Below, in pieces: positions 12,681-23,601 of a DNA stretch of 64,000 nt. The position numbers were made by a program, and so were the translations under genes. Numbering within the stretch: position 1 is the stretch's first letter; the number at the start of each line of letters is the position of its first letter. Origin of the DNA: Laetiporus sulphureus 93-53. Lineage: Eukaryota; Basidiomycota; Agaricomycetes; Polyporales; Laetiporaceae. Under the pieces are notes generated by a model. The model was not told the DNA's origin. It saw nothing but the letters and a program-made list of their open reading frames with translations, and did not search any database. Where the stretch lies: assembly GCF_001632365.1 (NCBI RefSeq), contig NW_024468554.1, positions 65,358-129,357 on the forward strand, written 5' to 3'.

Positions 12681-13743
12681 TAAAAATTGTGTCTACGCAG
12701 CTCGTGACGTTGATATATGGGGTCGATCACGTCATGTTCAGGTCTCGTGCTTCAGTACATTTTTCGCAAGTAAATGTATCATGGGCGGTAAGCCCGGTGA
12801 AATCCTTCTTCAATTCGTAAGAACTCATGTCACTGGGATGACAGACACCGGTGATAATTGCGCTGTCATGCTGTCTTGCTGTTGATACATACATAACGGC
12901 CGTTCTGTGCTTCATCATGCGTCGATCAAGGACCGGAGTTGCAAGGTGGGTTTCTGGGATAAATCGACACACACAAATCTGTGACTGCATATTGTAACAG
13001 CACAGAGAACATGCTTTCGATGCTCGTTCGGTATAATGTTGAACGTGGCCTCATACTTCTGTAAGTTCATATTATCTTGCGATCGCTTCGAGGTCAGCTC
13101 CTGACACCACCGTAGTATCAGCCAAGTGGCGTTCACTGGTGTCGTGAGCTCGACATGATCTATCTGAGATGTGAAATACGTGACTATAACCACTCTCATA
13201 GCTTGCATACGGCAACGTGAAGCGCAACGAAGTGGCTGCGGCGATTTTTTATCCAGCAGGCTCATGTGAGTGTCCCTGCATTAACGGATTTCCTGACCTC
13301 CGTTGAGAACGTCCTTCTACAGTGTACGTCAATACGATACTTGCAGTGTACGTAACTCACTCGTGAAGGTCTACGCTAGCCTGTTTACAAAGTGTTTGGA
13401 TAGTTTGAACGTGCGCCGACATGTCAGAGACGAGAGCTACAAGTTGTCAAACATGGCTATTTCTAGTAGTCAGTTAGTCTCACACAGCTGAGCGCTGCAA
13501 TTCATAGTGATCGGCCTATTCAATGAACCCGTGGATGCAGCTGTAATGTTGCCTCAGCCATTGACCTGCACAAATTCCACTTCTGCCATCTTACTCATGT
13601 CCAGTTGTAATAAATCATCGTCACAGTGGCTCATATAACAAGAATCTGAGAGTGCACCGTATGCCGGGAATTGTGCACCCGTGATTATATAAGTAGCGTC
13701 GCGATGCTTTGACATCGTAACGGGGCATCGTTCTCAGCCTCAG
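12681..13743. other. Unassigned region
   Basis: About 1 kb without a recognised gene. It may hold the missing 3' exons of the DUF6534-like gene or simply spacer. No strong repeat was seen before the P450 duplication begins near 13744. Confidence 0.35.
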
Positions 13744-14423
13744 GCTGATATGAGCTCGGCTCGGTCTCATATAGCGATATCATGTCAATCTTGCTGTATT
13801 CTACGAGACAGTGCGTCTTTGGCCTTGCCTTCCAAAGAACGCACGCGTAGCGCTCTGTGACGACATCCTCCCCGGAACACGGCCTGCCCGAAGTCAAGAT
13901 AGAGAAGGGTGATCACGTATTCTGGTCCGACTAGTATATCATAATGCGCGACAAGGCTGTAAGTGTCGTGATCTTGCACCGTTGGGCGAGGAGAACACAT
14001 TTGATGAAATGTTTCCTGCCAGCTCGTGATCGATCCATGACAGTGGATACGCAGGTTTGGGGCGCTGATGCTGGTGAATTCAACCCTGGCCACGGTCATC
14101 TCAATGCCGACGGACAATTCGTCAAACCGGCAGCTCCTATATTCGTGGGTTTCGGAGCCGGACCTCGTCTTTAGTCAGCTTTTGTCACCGTCATCTTACT
14201 GTGCTGATGCCTGACCTTGTTATTTTGTTTGCACATTTACAGCCCGGCTGCGCAGCTTGCTGCGTATGAATTTGTGGCCTGTTGGGTAGGTATTATGCCA
14301 TACTTCGACTTTACTCGGGTCATCAGCAACTCGGACGAGAATGATCATGGACCGACGATGGCGGACACATTTACAGCGACTACGAAGGGACCATTCATGG
14401 TGTCCGTACGGGAACGGGAGTAA
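13744..14423 (+). pseudogene. Truncated P450 pseudogene, inverted copy of P450-2 3' part
   Basis: A copy of the last third of P450-2, from just before the K-helix to the stop, on the opposite strand. FYETVRL and KNARVALCDDILP are recognisable, then an 8-base deletion shifts the frame. A three-base insertion (TAG) puts a stop inside the segment that reads WSDYIIMRD in the parent. The haem-cysteine codon, split by an intron in the parent (TG + C), is TA + C here and would encode tyrosine. The terminal exon (AAQLAAYEFVACWVGIMPYF to VSVRERE) and its stop are still open. No N-terminal two thirds exist nearby. It cannot encode an active P450. The related sequence continues to about 14470. Confidence 0.9.
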
Positions 14424-14470
14424 ATCGGGCGTCACCGAAATATCACTGCTAAATCGTACTTCATTAGTGG
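13744..14470 (+). repeat. Inverted segmental duplication (with 3880-4605)
   Basis: This block matches the reverse complement of about 3880-4605. The match includes coding exons, two introns (the one interrupting the haem loop is recognisable) and about 45 bases beyond the stop codon. Retention of introns means it arose by DNA-level duplication, not retroposition. The similarity starts abruptly at GCTGATATGAGCTCGG and fades after TCGTACTTCATTAG. Confidence 0.88.
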
Positions 14471-15014
14471 CCTAATGATCATTGGGTACTAAAAGCCCCA
14501 AACCTGTAAGACGTGAGAAACAATAGCCTACAGAGTCAGTAAATCCGCGCAAGGAGGTCCGCGGAACGGTGGGCGCCTATTATGAGGACCTGACCGTCGA
14601 GTGCTAAGCGCCGCAGCCTCTGCAGACTGCGCTCGCACTGCATCCGCGACGCATCATAGCCTCACTGAGAGGAGCTTCTTACAAGCCCGTCCTAAATCAG
14701 TGTATTTCCTGGTGACTGATCTAGAGGCTCTACTTGGCCTCATACGCTGCAGGAATCGTCGCTGCACACTGTAATTGTGGAAACTTTCGGTCTCTTTCGG
14801 TGCTGTTCCTGGCCGAGAAACCTTGGTCCAACCTTTGACTTTATCACATCTCTCACTCGAGAAGCTGCAACAATTCAACTTCACGGTGCGAATCCGTCTT
14901 TCAACAACTTGAGCGAGGACCTGTTTGGCGAGGGATATTGCCTAAGAGACACTATCGGGACATCCGTGTCGCAAGCATTCGCCCAGCGCACTTCTACCTT
15001 GCTCAGCTGCAGCC
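14471..15014. other. Upstream region of the PIL1 gene
   Basis: About 540 bases between the P450 pseudogene and the eisosome gene. It probably holds the PIL1 promoter and leader. No further gene was recognised. Confidence 0.4.
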
Positions 15015-18000
15015 ATGTTCAGGACAGCCGCTAAGAAGATCGCTCATAACACTATGATACCCGTCCTTGGTGCAAACAAGGACCTACGCTCTCTGCAGGA
15101 TCTCATTACGGCAGAGAAGGCTGTGCTTAACTCGTGCGTGAGCTTTCGCAATCAACTTGTCCTGAACCCTTGACTCGACCTTCATCAGTCTGGAGAGACT
15201 AAGCGCAGATCTTGCGAAGGCCTCAGAAGCATTGAAGGCGTGGGGCTTGGGTGAAGGTGACGATCTCGGGGTGAGTGATTGTTGTGACGTCTTCCGCATT
15301 CAGCTCAGCTTCCATCTAGGACACGCTCACTATGTCATGCGTGCTGTATCAACACTTCGCAGAAGCACTCAAGAATTATGCTGGTCATGAAGTGTCTGTG
15401 CGAGAACACATGAAGGCTGTACGCTCGCGCGAGGAGCGCCTCGATGAGCTCCGCAGACACCGGAAAAGCGTCGTTTCCGAGGCGGACTCTGCGGAGAGGA
15501 AGCTATCCAAGATGAATCCTGACAGCAAGAACCTGCAGGCGCAGACCGATCATCTCAACAAGCTGAGAGACGAGATCAGGATTATAGACATGGACATCAT
15601 GGCCGAAGAGGCAAGTCTGAGCGACTTCAAGCGTTCCACCGCCAAGATATGGATGGGCCTGAAGTTCGGTGGTCTCGTTGAGTGCTCACAGAAAGGCGTT
15701 GTACGTATGACGTCATGGACGACTGCGGCAGATCGGACTGATTGCTTACCCAGATCATCGGAGAGACAGGAAAGATGATCATTGCTGTGAGTATATTCGT
15801 GCACTACTACAATGAACGCGGGCACATGAATGTACTCTACAGGAAATTCCCCTAGAGACAACGGATCCTGGCCTCCCGCGAGCCACCTATCATGGCTACG
15901 CCCGGACGGAAGCTCTCCTCGACCACGCTCGGCGCACTCTCAATGAGGTCATATTCTTCCCCGAGCCAGATCAAGAAGCACTGCAGCAACCTATCATAGC
16001 GAGGGCCTTCTCCAGCCCTGAGCTGCCTGCCATTCCGAACCGACAATCGAGCATAAGCCAGTTCGCACTGGCAGGCCCTACCAGCCGCCGCGATTCAGCC
16101 TCAATGTCATCAACGTACGTGATGTCCCAGCCAGACGAGCACCAGCTCCAGTCCTCCCCGCGGAACAGCCAGCATGTCCGCTCGTCCCAGTTCGACCCAA
16201 GCTACTCCAGCTTCCCGATGCCGCCACAGGCGCCGTTTACACAGCTAGGGACGCAACTGGAGCAGACGCCCTCATACGAGGATCTGCATCTCGTGGGCTC
16301 CCCTCCGCCTGTCAATGAAGCCGAATTCGGCATTCTGTCGGCGGGTATGCGTTCTCCGCGTGCCAGCTCGGTGCCCAGCCCACGCTTCTCCACTGTGCCT
16401 GCCAGAGCGGTCGGCCCGCGCCCTCTGCGAGGCCCGTCTGCGACTGGCGCTGCGCGCGGCTCTGCATACGGCACACTTCCATTACGAATGGATGGGCGGC
16501 CGCCTTCACTCGATGTCAACCCGCAGGACTCGTTCTCGTCCAGCATCGCCGAGGCGCTGGGGGAGGATTTCGAAATTGGCCAGGAGAGGGCAGATCCGTC
16601 ATCGCTTGATCCACCGAGCAAGAACGGGCAGGAGAAGAAGCGTCCAAGTATGGACTCGCACAAATCGTATTCGCCGCCTCCGCCGCAGTACTCGGCAGCC
16701 GTGGCCGGGACGTCTTACGACCCGCACCGAGGTAGTACTGAAGGGAGGCAGCCAGAGGCGCAATCGTCGTACACGTCTTCACCTCTCGAGCCTCCTGCCT
16801 CTGCAATCGGACGCGAGAATAGAAGGGTGACCTTCGAGAGTTCACCACCTGCGGAAATACGGCCACCCGCGGCCCAGGAGCCTGAGAGCGCAGAGCAGGA
16901 CAGGAACAGCGAAGGAGCGCATTCAGTGACCACGTCAAATAGCATGACTACTGATGAAGGCGAGTACTCTGTCGACCGTGTTCTGGGGCGCTTACTCAAC
17001 GTCACTTCTCCCGCTACAGGGTCGTCACAGAACCCATTCGAAAACGAAAACAATGAGGTGCTTCCGCAAGAGCAAATCCCAGAAACACAAGAATCAGCAG
17101 CAGCGGCCGCCGTCCCGCCACTACCTGCGCGTTCGCCAACCCCGCCGATCGACGACCGCTCGCTCAACGCAGTCGCCGCACGCGAAGTCTCCCGCGAACT
17201 GGACTCGCTCATGTTCAACCCCGCTCCCGCTCCCGCGCCCACAGCCTCTCCTCCTGCTACTAACCGGACCCCGTCACCACTCGTCCCACCCCTGGCGCCC
17301 TTCGCCAGGCCGGGCCCGATTCTACGGCCAACCATGAACACTGCCGTCAGTTATCCACGGCCAAGCAGCCCACACATCGCCCCGCAGTACGTCCGAGAGC
17401 GCGACAAGTCGCTCGCATCGCCGAGTGTGGGCTCCGTATCGGACGAGCATACCACGGCGCCCTCGCCCGCCCCGAGCGCGCCGCTTAGCGCGGACGATGC
17501 CGCGTCGCTCGTGGCCCTGCCGCAGGCGCCCGCGCTCAGCGTTACACAGGTCACGCCCTCGCGTGCGACCTCCGCCTCGCCGTTCCGCACGCCGTCGGAG
17601 CACCTCGCAGGCTCGAACGCGTCGTTCTACAGCCTCCCGCCTGCGCTGACCGGCTCGGGCACGTCGTTCGCGTCGCAGTCGGGCAAAATCTCCGCAGCGG
17701 CATTCCGGCGGCAGCAGCTGCGCAGCCCGAGCATGCCGCCCGCCGACATTGGAGGCGGGGCCACGCTGGCGGACACGAGCCCGCTCGTTGTGAGGAAGCG
17801 TCCGCTGCCGCAGTCGCCGACGCCACCGCCCTCGGTGCGTCCCGGGGCGATGCCGCGTCTCCCGTCGGTGCCGCTCATGGGGACGATGCGGTCGGCGACG
17901 CTCGATTCGGCAGGGAGCCAGGCGCAGGGCCGGTTCCGCTCAGCATCGTCGGCGTATCCAGGCCAGAGGGATGGCGCGGACTCGTTTGCTGGGGGGGAGA

Positions 18001-18179
18001 GGGCCTCGCGCTCACCCGGGGGCCACGAAGAGGCTGCGGAGAGCGATGATGATTATGATTATATTGAGGCGTATGTGGGGAATGGGAATGGGAGGGGCCA
18101 TGGTGAGGACGAGCATGGCAGGATGGGATATGAGCGCGGGAGGTTTGCGACGAATTTGGAGGGTGGTGGTCTGAGGTGA
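15015..18179 (+). CDS. PIL1: Eisosome core component PIL1/LSP1 family with long disordered tail
   Basis: PIL1/LSP1 proteins are BAR-type scaffolds that form plasma-membrane eisosomes and respond to sphingolipid signalling. Five exons (15015-15133, 15189-15270, 15320-15700, 15754-15786, 15843-18179) join exactly in frame to 983 residues. The N-terminal ~245 residues are the PIL1 domain: MFRTAAKKIAHNTMIP, AEKAVLNSLERLSADLAKAS, WGLGEGDDLGDTLT, a charged coiled-coil segment (REERLDELRRHRKSV), then WMGLKFGGLVECSQKG. The remaining ~730 residues are low-complexity, rich in Pro, Ser and Ala, with no domain I recognise. Yeast PIL1 is only about 340 residues, so the tail triples the length. The last exon is markedly GC-rich compared with its surroundings. 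A paralogue role distinct from the canonical short PIL1 is possible. Confidence 0.92.
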
Positions 18180-19166
18180 GGTGCAATTTTCTCAGTCAAA
18201 AACTGTGTGTTCCGATGTGTCCTGCGTGCGTTCGTTCGAGTCGTATATGTTCGAATTGTTTTGATACGAGCCTTGTATAGTGTAGTTGACTCGCTGGCCG
18301 ATGTATATGACCCCTCCCCCCTTTCGGTACTGTACGTATACCCCAAGTAATCAGACGACCAGGACGGAGCTGTCCCTGACCCCTGTCAGATATTGAGCTA
18401 CGATGTGTGATAGATACCAGAGTGTTTTTGAGACGCAAGGCCTTTCTGCTGAGCTGTGAGGCCTGCTTTGAGGACCGAACTGTCCGATCGTTGTTACCGA
18501 CCAGCGCCACAATCTTCAACCGACTGACCTGCTGGCGATCAGTAATCGCATAAGTGAGAGGAAGCAAGGTGTAACTTCTGCATAGCAACAGGTTGAGAAA
18601 CCACATCATGTTCGGTTCAGCCTTAGTTGCAACCAAACTTCATGGCCTGAACAGGCTGTGCACCGGTACAGAAAAACATGCTGATCAATGTTCACATCAA
18701 TGCCTCCAAACATTCATGATTCAGTGAATCAGATGCTTTAGTGCACAGCCACTCCAGCCCATGAAGTCTGGTATGACCTTCAGGGAAAGCCTGTCTATGT
18801 AGAGCGTGGGCCTGTCGGCACGACGGATCCGCTGTTGAGCAAGTTGCCATTGATATTGAAGCTCAAAGCTTCAAGCTCTGCAAGCTGAGTCACATGTGAG
18901 GATTGCAGCAATTAAGTAGCATCAAAAGAGTGCAAGCAAAGAGTTTGTTAGAGCGAGGCAGAATCCAATTGGCGCAAAAAAAAACAGGAGTTGACCACGT
19001 GACCATGACATGACATCACGCTGACTATGTCCTTAGCATGGCCAACCAATAACGTCCCGTTTCCTGCTTCCTCAGTCATTCGTCCGACGCGTTCCGACCG
19101 TTTATAACATCCAGCTCATCGTTCCCAACTCCCCCAGCTTTCTCCCTATCACGACCCGCACACAAA
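18180..19166. promoter_or_regulatory. Intergenic region with SOD promoter
   Basis: About 990 bases between the PIL1 stop and the SOD start. A CCAAT box is visible at 19046-19050, an A-run at 18977-18985, and a weak TATA-like string (TTTATAAC) near 19100. The CCAAT box, some 120 bases before the ATG, is the most credible element. Confidence 0.5.
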
Positions 19167-20195
19167 ATGTCCGTCCTCACCCTCGCCCGCACCGCCGCAC
19201 GCGCATCGCGCACGCTGCCATCAGGCGCTCTCGCGCTCTCCTCGCAGGCCAAGTCGCTGCACACACTGCCCGAGCTTCCATACGCGTACGACGCGCTCGA
19301 GCCGCACATCTCGGGTCAGATCATGAAGCTGCACCACCAGAAGCACCACCAGGCGTACGTCAACGGCCTCAACGCGGCCGAGGAGAGCTACCTGAAGGCT
19401 CCCAACCCCAAAGAGCGTATCAGGCTCCAACCAGCGCTCAAATTCAACGGCGGAGGTGGGTTAACGCGTTCCGAGCTGTGTCGATGAACGGTTTGATGAA
19501 CAAGGGCGGCGATGCTGACGGGCGTGGGCGCGGACAGGACACATCAACCACTCGCTTTTTTGGAAGAACCTTGCGCCAGGTTCGCAGGGCGGAGGCCAGC
19601 TCTCTGCTGGTCCTTTCAAGGACGCGATTCAGGCCGACTTTGGTGGTCTTGATGGTGAGCACGCATTCTCCTCGTCGCTCTCGCGGGTTTCCTCATAACG
19701 AACCCCTCGTATACGCAATCGGCGCTAACGATGACGTCACAGCCTTGAAGCAGAAGTTGAACGCAGCCACCGCCGCTATCCAGGGCTCCGGCTGGGGCTG
19801 GCTCGGCTACAACCCGGACACCAAGAAGCTTGAGGTCGTTACCACAGCCAACCAAGATCCATTGCTCTGTTAGTATTCTTGAGCATCCTGAAATGCCTCA
19901 GAGCCTAACGCGAATCATTTTCAGCGCACATCCCGATTATTGGTATCGATATTTGGGAGCACGTACGTGTCTCTGAGATGAGCCTGCGACAACTTGGGCG
20001 CTCACGATTGCTTCGTTTTGCAGGCGTTTTACCTCCAGTATTACAACGTGAAGGCCGACGTGAGTGGACTATGATTGCCCTCTTCATACTTATTGGCTAA
20101 TGCGCGCGTTCGTTCAACAGTACCTCAAGGCGATCTGGAACGTCATTAACTTTAAGGAAGCGGAGGCGCGCTACGTCGAGGCGGCCAAGCAGTGA
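19167..20195 (+). CDS. sod2: Mitochondrial manganese superoxide dismutase
   Basis: Converts superoxide to oxygen and hydrogen peroxide in the mitochondrial matrix. Six exons (19167-19455, 19538-19654, 19743-19868, 19925-19962, 20024-20059, 20121-20195) join in frame to 226 residues, the usual length with a presequence. The N-terminus is a basic, hydroxylated mitochondrial targeting peptide ([15 protein letters not shown]). The mature part begins [18 protein letters not shown]. The metal ligands are in place: the first His in LHHQKHH (56), the second His of HINHSLFW (101), and Asp and His of IDIWEHAFYLQYY. The segment [10 protein letters not shown] is typical of the Mn/Fe family, and the mitochondrial-type presequence favours manganese. 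Its stop is followed by a long spacer. No anomaly. Confidence 0.95.
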
Positions 20196-21237
20196 ATGTG
20201 CGGACTGTGGGAGGGGGTTGCGTTGCGTTGCGTTGGAGAAAAACAATCGGACGAATGTAGTAGCCATGGCTGTCGTCGCACTTGTACATTATGCACTGCT
20301 TATGTTGAGGCATTTAAAGCTGTAACCGCATCTAGCATCAGTTCACTCCATTTCTTCCGGATGGTACCTCCTCTTGCTGAGCTTCAAGTTTGAGAAGTCC
20401 GAGTATCATGTAACAGTGCAATGCTATGAGAGACTGTTGATTATTTGATGATGGTGGTGGAGCGTGTCGATGCTTACGGAGAGCGATCCGATGGCTGCAT
20501 GGTGGTTGAAATTCCGTTTGAGTGTGGCTGTTGAGTGTGGCTGATGCATGATGATGTGTGTCATCCATCATGGAGTCGGGCGGTAATAGCTCCCTCACAT
20601 CTTTCCAGCCCACTCGGATCCTGTTGTCTTCCCTAGCTACGTAGCTACGTTCACTGATCCTGTCATTGACGAGATCAGATTATTTACTGCTCAACGCGAA
20701 AGCCCGACGTACTGCGACGGCTTTCAGGTACGAGACTACAAAGGCACGATGGCATATTTCTGGAGTGGTAATGTCTTCGTAACAATGTCGCGTCTCTCCT
20801 GATTTTGATGATACCTTGATTGATAGAAGGTGACCGCGCTCCAGTGATCATGAGCCTGTTAAAATCATAAGACAACCTTCCCGACGCCCAAGTCTTCCCA
20901 CATATCCTGAGATAGTCCTCCGAGTCGCACGGCATGCCATGACGGAAAGATGTGTTGGCTCCTCTTGCCTCTACATATGAACTTGCATGGTTCATCAGTC
21001 AGAGTGAGGTAACATCCATGCGTCGTAATAGATGCGACGTACGAGCGCAAGAGACGTAGCGCCCTTATAACGCTCGATCAACATAGCCTCTTGGGTTCTT
21101 ATCATGATTGCTCCCATGCATAGCTAGCCAGCATCTCAGGGTCCTCGATGACAAGACAGGTCAATATCCTATTAGTACCCTCTCCGTTTTTGTCGCTCAG
21201 GCCCCGCTTTGCACAGGCTCGCACTACAATACTCACG
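20196..21237. other. Intergenic region
   Basis: About 1 kb between SOD and the DUF6533 gene. It contains a short self-complementary repeat, AGCTACGTAGCTACGT, near 20635-20650. No gene was recognised on either strand. Confidence 0.45.
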
Positions 21238-22651
21238 ATGCTACTACTGTCTTCCGAGTCGGCTGACGTTATCCACAGTGCTCTGCCGTCAATGTACTAT
21301 TTATCAGGTAAATGAGCTACTTCTATTTGGCAAATCGATACTGACAGTGAAGTCTAGCGGTGGCGGTGACCTCCCTGCTGTGGGACCACCTTCTGATCTT
21401 AGGCGATGAGATCGAGTTGATATGGCGAAAACGACGTTGGTCGCTCGTGCAAAAGCTCGTTGTGGCAAACTATTACGGCGTGCACGGAGCTATGATATTC
21501 TTCGCCTATGTGTTGAGTGGCATGCACCTGTCATTTAGCGATAAGGTGAGCGCGGACTTAACAAGTGCCCCATTTCGCGTTCAAACCCAACCGCATGAAT
21601 AGATGTCAGTGACATGACGTCCGTATTTCAATTTGCTAATCGGAGAGCATAGGTGTCGAGGGTTCGGGGTCTTCATGAGCACGTATGGACTCATCAGTGT
21701 CGGTTTCTCACAACGTGCGCCTCCGATCTCTGTACCAATATGTGGCCGAAGCTCATGTCATATCTACCCGAGCAGTCGTTCTCCTCATGTGCACCGTCAA
21801 TGTCTGGGATAACAGGAGCAGCGTCAAGGTGGCTCTCGCGATTGGCTTCGTCATATGCTACAGCATGAGCGCCGCATTCGACGCTCTGACGATCAGACAA
21901 CTCTTCAGTAAGGTTTCTATTCCAATGTCGTCCTCTGAGCCTTCATAACTTCTCTTCAGCACCACATTTTGCACAGTATGACAAGGTCACAAAATTTTGC
22001 GTTATGAGCCGTAAGGCGACGTACTTGCCTGGAATCTGGGGCGGAGAGGTAAGCTGCTGTCGATGAGCATACGTTTGGATCTCACCGTGTCGCTCAAGCT
22101 GCTATATGATCTTTACGTCGTTGTGCTCTTATTTATAAATTCTTTGTCTCGTCCTCGCCGCAGTGACCACGAGGTCGTGACAAACCTGGTACGAGATGGT
22201 GGATTGCTATTCATTGTATGTTCATCCCATCTGTGACTGCTCCGGAACTGACCGACACCCTGCATCCAGTTCATGCTTGGTGTGTAGATCGCAGAATTGA
22301 CTTAACAATCGCTGATCTTTTGTCCCCACTAGTCTGCAGACTTGCGGCATTCTTTAACAACCTCTTTGGCGGGGTACGTTTCTTTATCAATCTCTTGTAT
22401 CCAGAAGCTCAAATTATTCCTAAGGCTGCGGAAACATTTATTGTGTTGATGTAGGTTTCCATCTCCACGTCTGGACTGGCTGCTTACGGACGCGCTCAAG
22501 ATTTGTATGGTCTCTCGATGTCATCCTAACCTTCAAGTTGTTCATCAGGTTCAAGACGGTGGAGGAAAATTTAGCTACAGACGAGGATCAGGGAACGCTG
22601 ACCTCACAAGCCGTCCTCATCGTGGAAGAGATTGAGATGATGTCTGTATAA
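21238..22651 (+). CDS. DUF6533-domain multi-pass membrane protein
   Basis: Member of a large basidiomycete family of small seven-helix membrane proteins of unknown function. The first exon (ATG at 21238) ends MYYLS and splices in phase to AVAVTSLLWDHLLILGDEIE, then LIWRKRRWSLVQKLVVANYY. That is the DUF6533 signature: tyrosine-rich start, a D-x-L-L-x-L-x-[DE]-E-[IV]-E stretch, then W-K-R-W. Later exons give VFMSTYGLISVGFSQ, TRAVVLLMCTVNVWDN, KVALAIGFVICYSM, LYDLYVVVLLFIN, LVRDGGLLFIF and a short acidic tail (VEENLATDEDQ) ending EEIEMMSV. Exon boundaries in 21.9-22.5 kb are approximate. The stop at 22649-22651 is in phase with the tail exon. Confidence 0.75.
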
Positions 22652-23601
22652 TGTCAATATTAGTGTGTAACTATGAGCTCGAGAGCGCCGCAAGGGAGTC
22701 CTGGAGCTGCCGGCCTGGCTGTATTACTAAGCTGTCGGAATGACCAATGTCGACGAAACTCCCGAGCTTTGCTTAAGGTTATGCGAAAGAGTGAATGCCT
22801 ACCGTAGGCGTCTGCAATGCGTTGCACCCCAGGAGTCATAAATCTGGCTGGAGTGGAGATCTTGCTGAGCTTGAACATAATGAACAGCGGCCCGTGTGAC
22901 ATGCAAATTCGTAAAGTTTTATTTCTAGACTTGTTTTGGGACTCAGCATGTAGTCGATTGGTTCAACAATTCTTCACATCAGCGATCAGCCAGCGTTTGT
23001 CACACCTTGTCATAATCTCGCCGTTATTGATCTTCCATGCGTCGCACAGACCTGCAGCTGAGTGTCGGACACGATCATTCATTCCAACTGCGACTACCTT
23101 GTCAGAAGCAATCCTTGCTGCACGTTTATGAGTTAATCTTATGCATTCTAACATCTTGGTGTGATGCGAAAGGCATCTCAGATCCTGTTCTACTCTTGAA
23201 TAGGAAGGAGTGACAGTTAGAAGAGAAATCGTCGAGGTGGGTGCATAGCACGCAATCGCGTCGCCGGCCAAAAAGTTGGGTAATAGTTTTTCCCTTCCCG
23301 GCTTAACGCCCACACACCGTGTCCTGGTTGGTTAAGGCCCGGGAGTCCCACGGCAAAACTTCTGCAAAAAGGCTTTTGCTGAACACGATCTCGTGTGGAT
23401 CTTGCGGGCCTGCCTTCTAGAATTTCCAGGCTAGGCTGGTATAATGCCGTGCACCTTGGAAAAATCTCCTCATAGTAGCTGCAGCAGCGTGATGCAAGAG
23501 ATGGCAAATTGCTCGACATATATTGGTCTATCGCATCGCATGCTCAGCCGGAGTATAGTACCCTGGAAGACCTTGCGAGAGAGCTCTGCATCTCCAGGAT
23601 C
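22652..23601. other. Intergenic region
   Basis: About 950 bases with no recognised gene on either strand. It probably includes the promoter of the permease gene that follows. Confidence 0.4.

Noticed and set aside
16202..17878. Long open frames on both strands inside the PIL1 tail
   Set aside because: They are shadows of the high-GC, Pro/Ser/Ala-rich exon. The PIL1 frame alone continues from the conserved domain.
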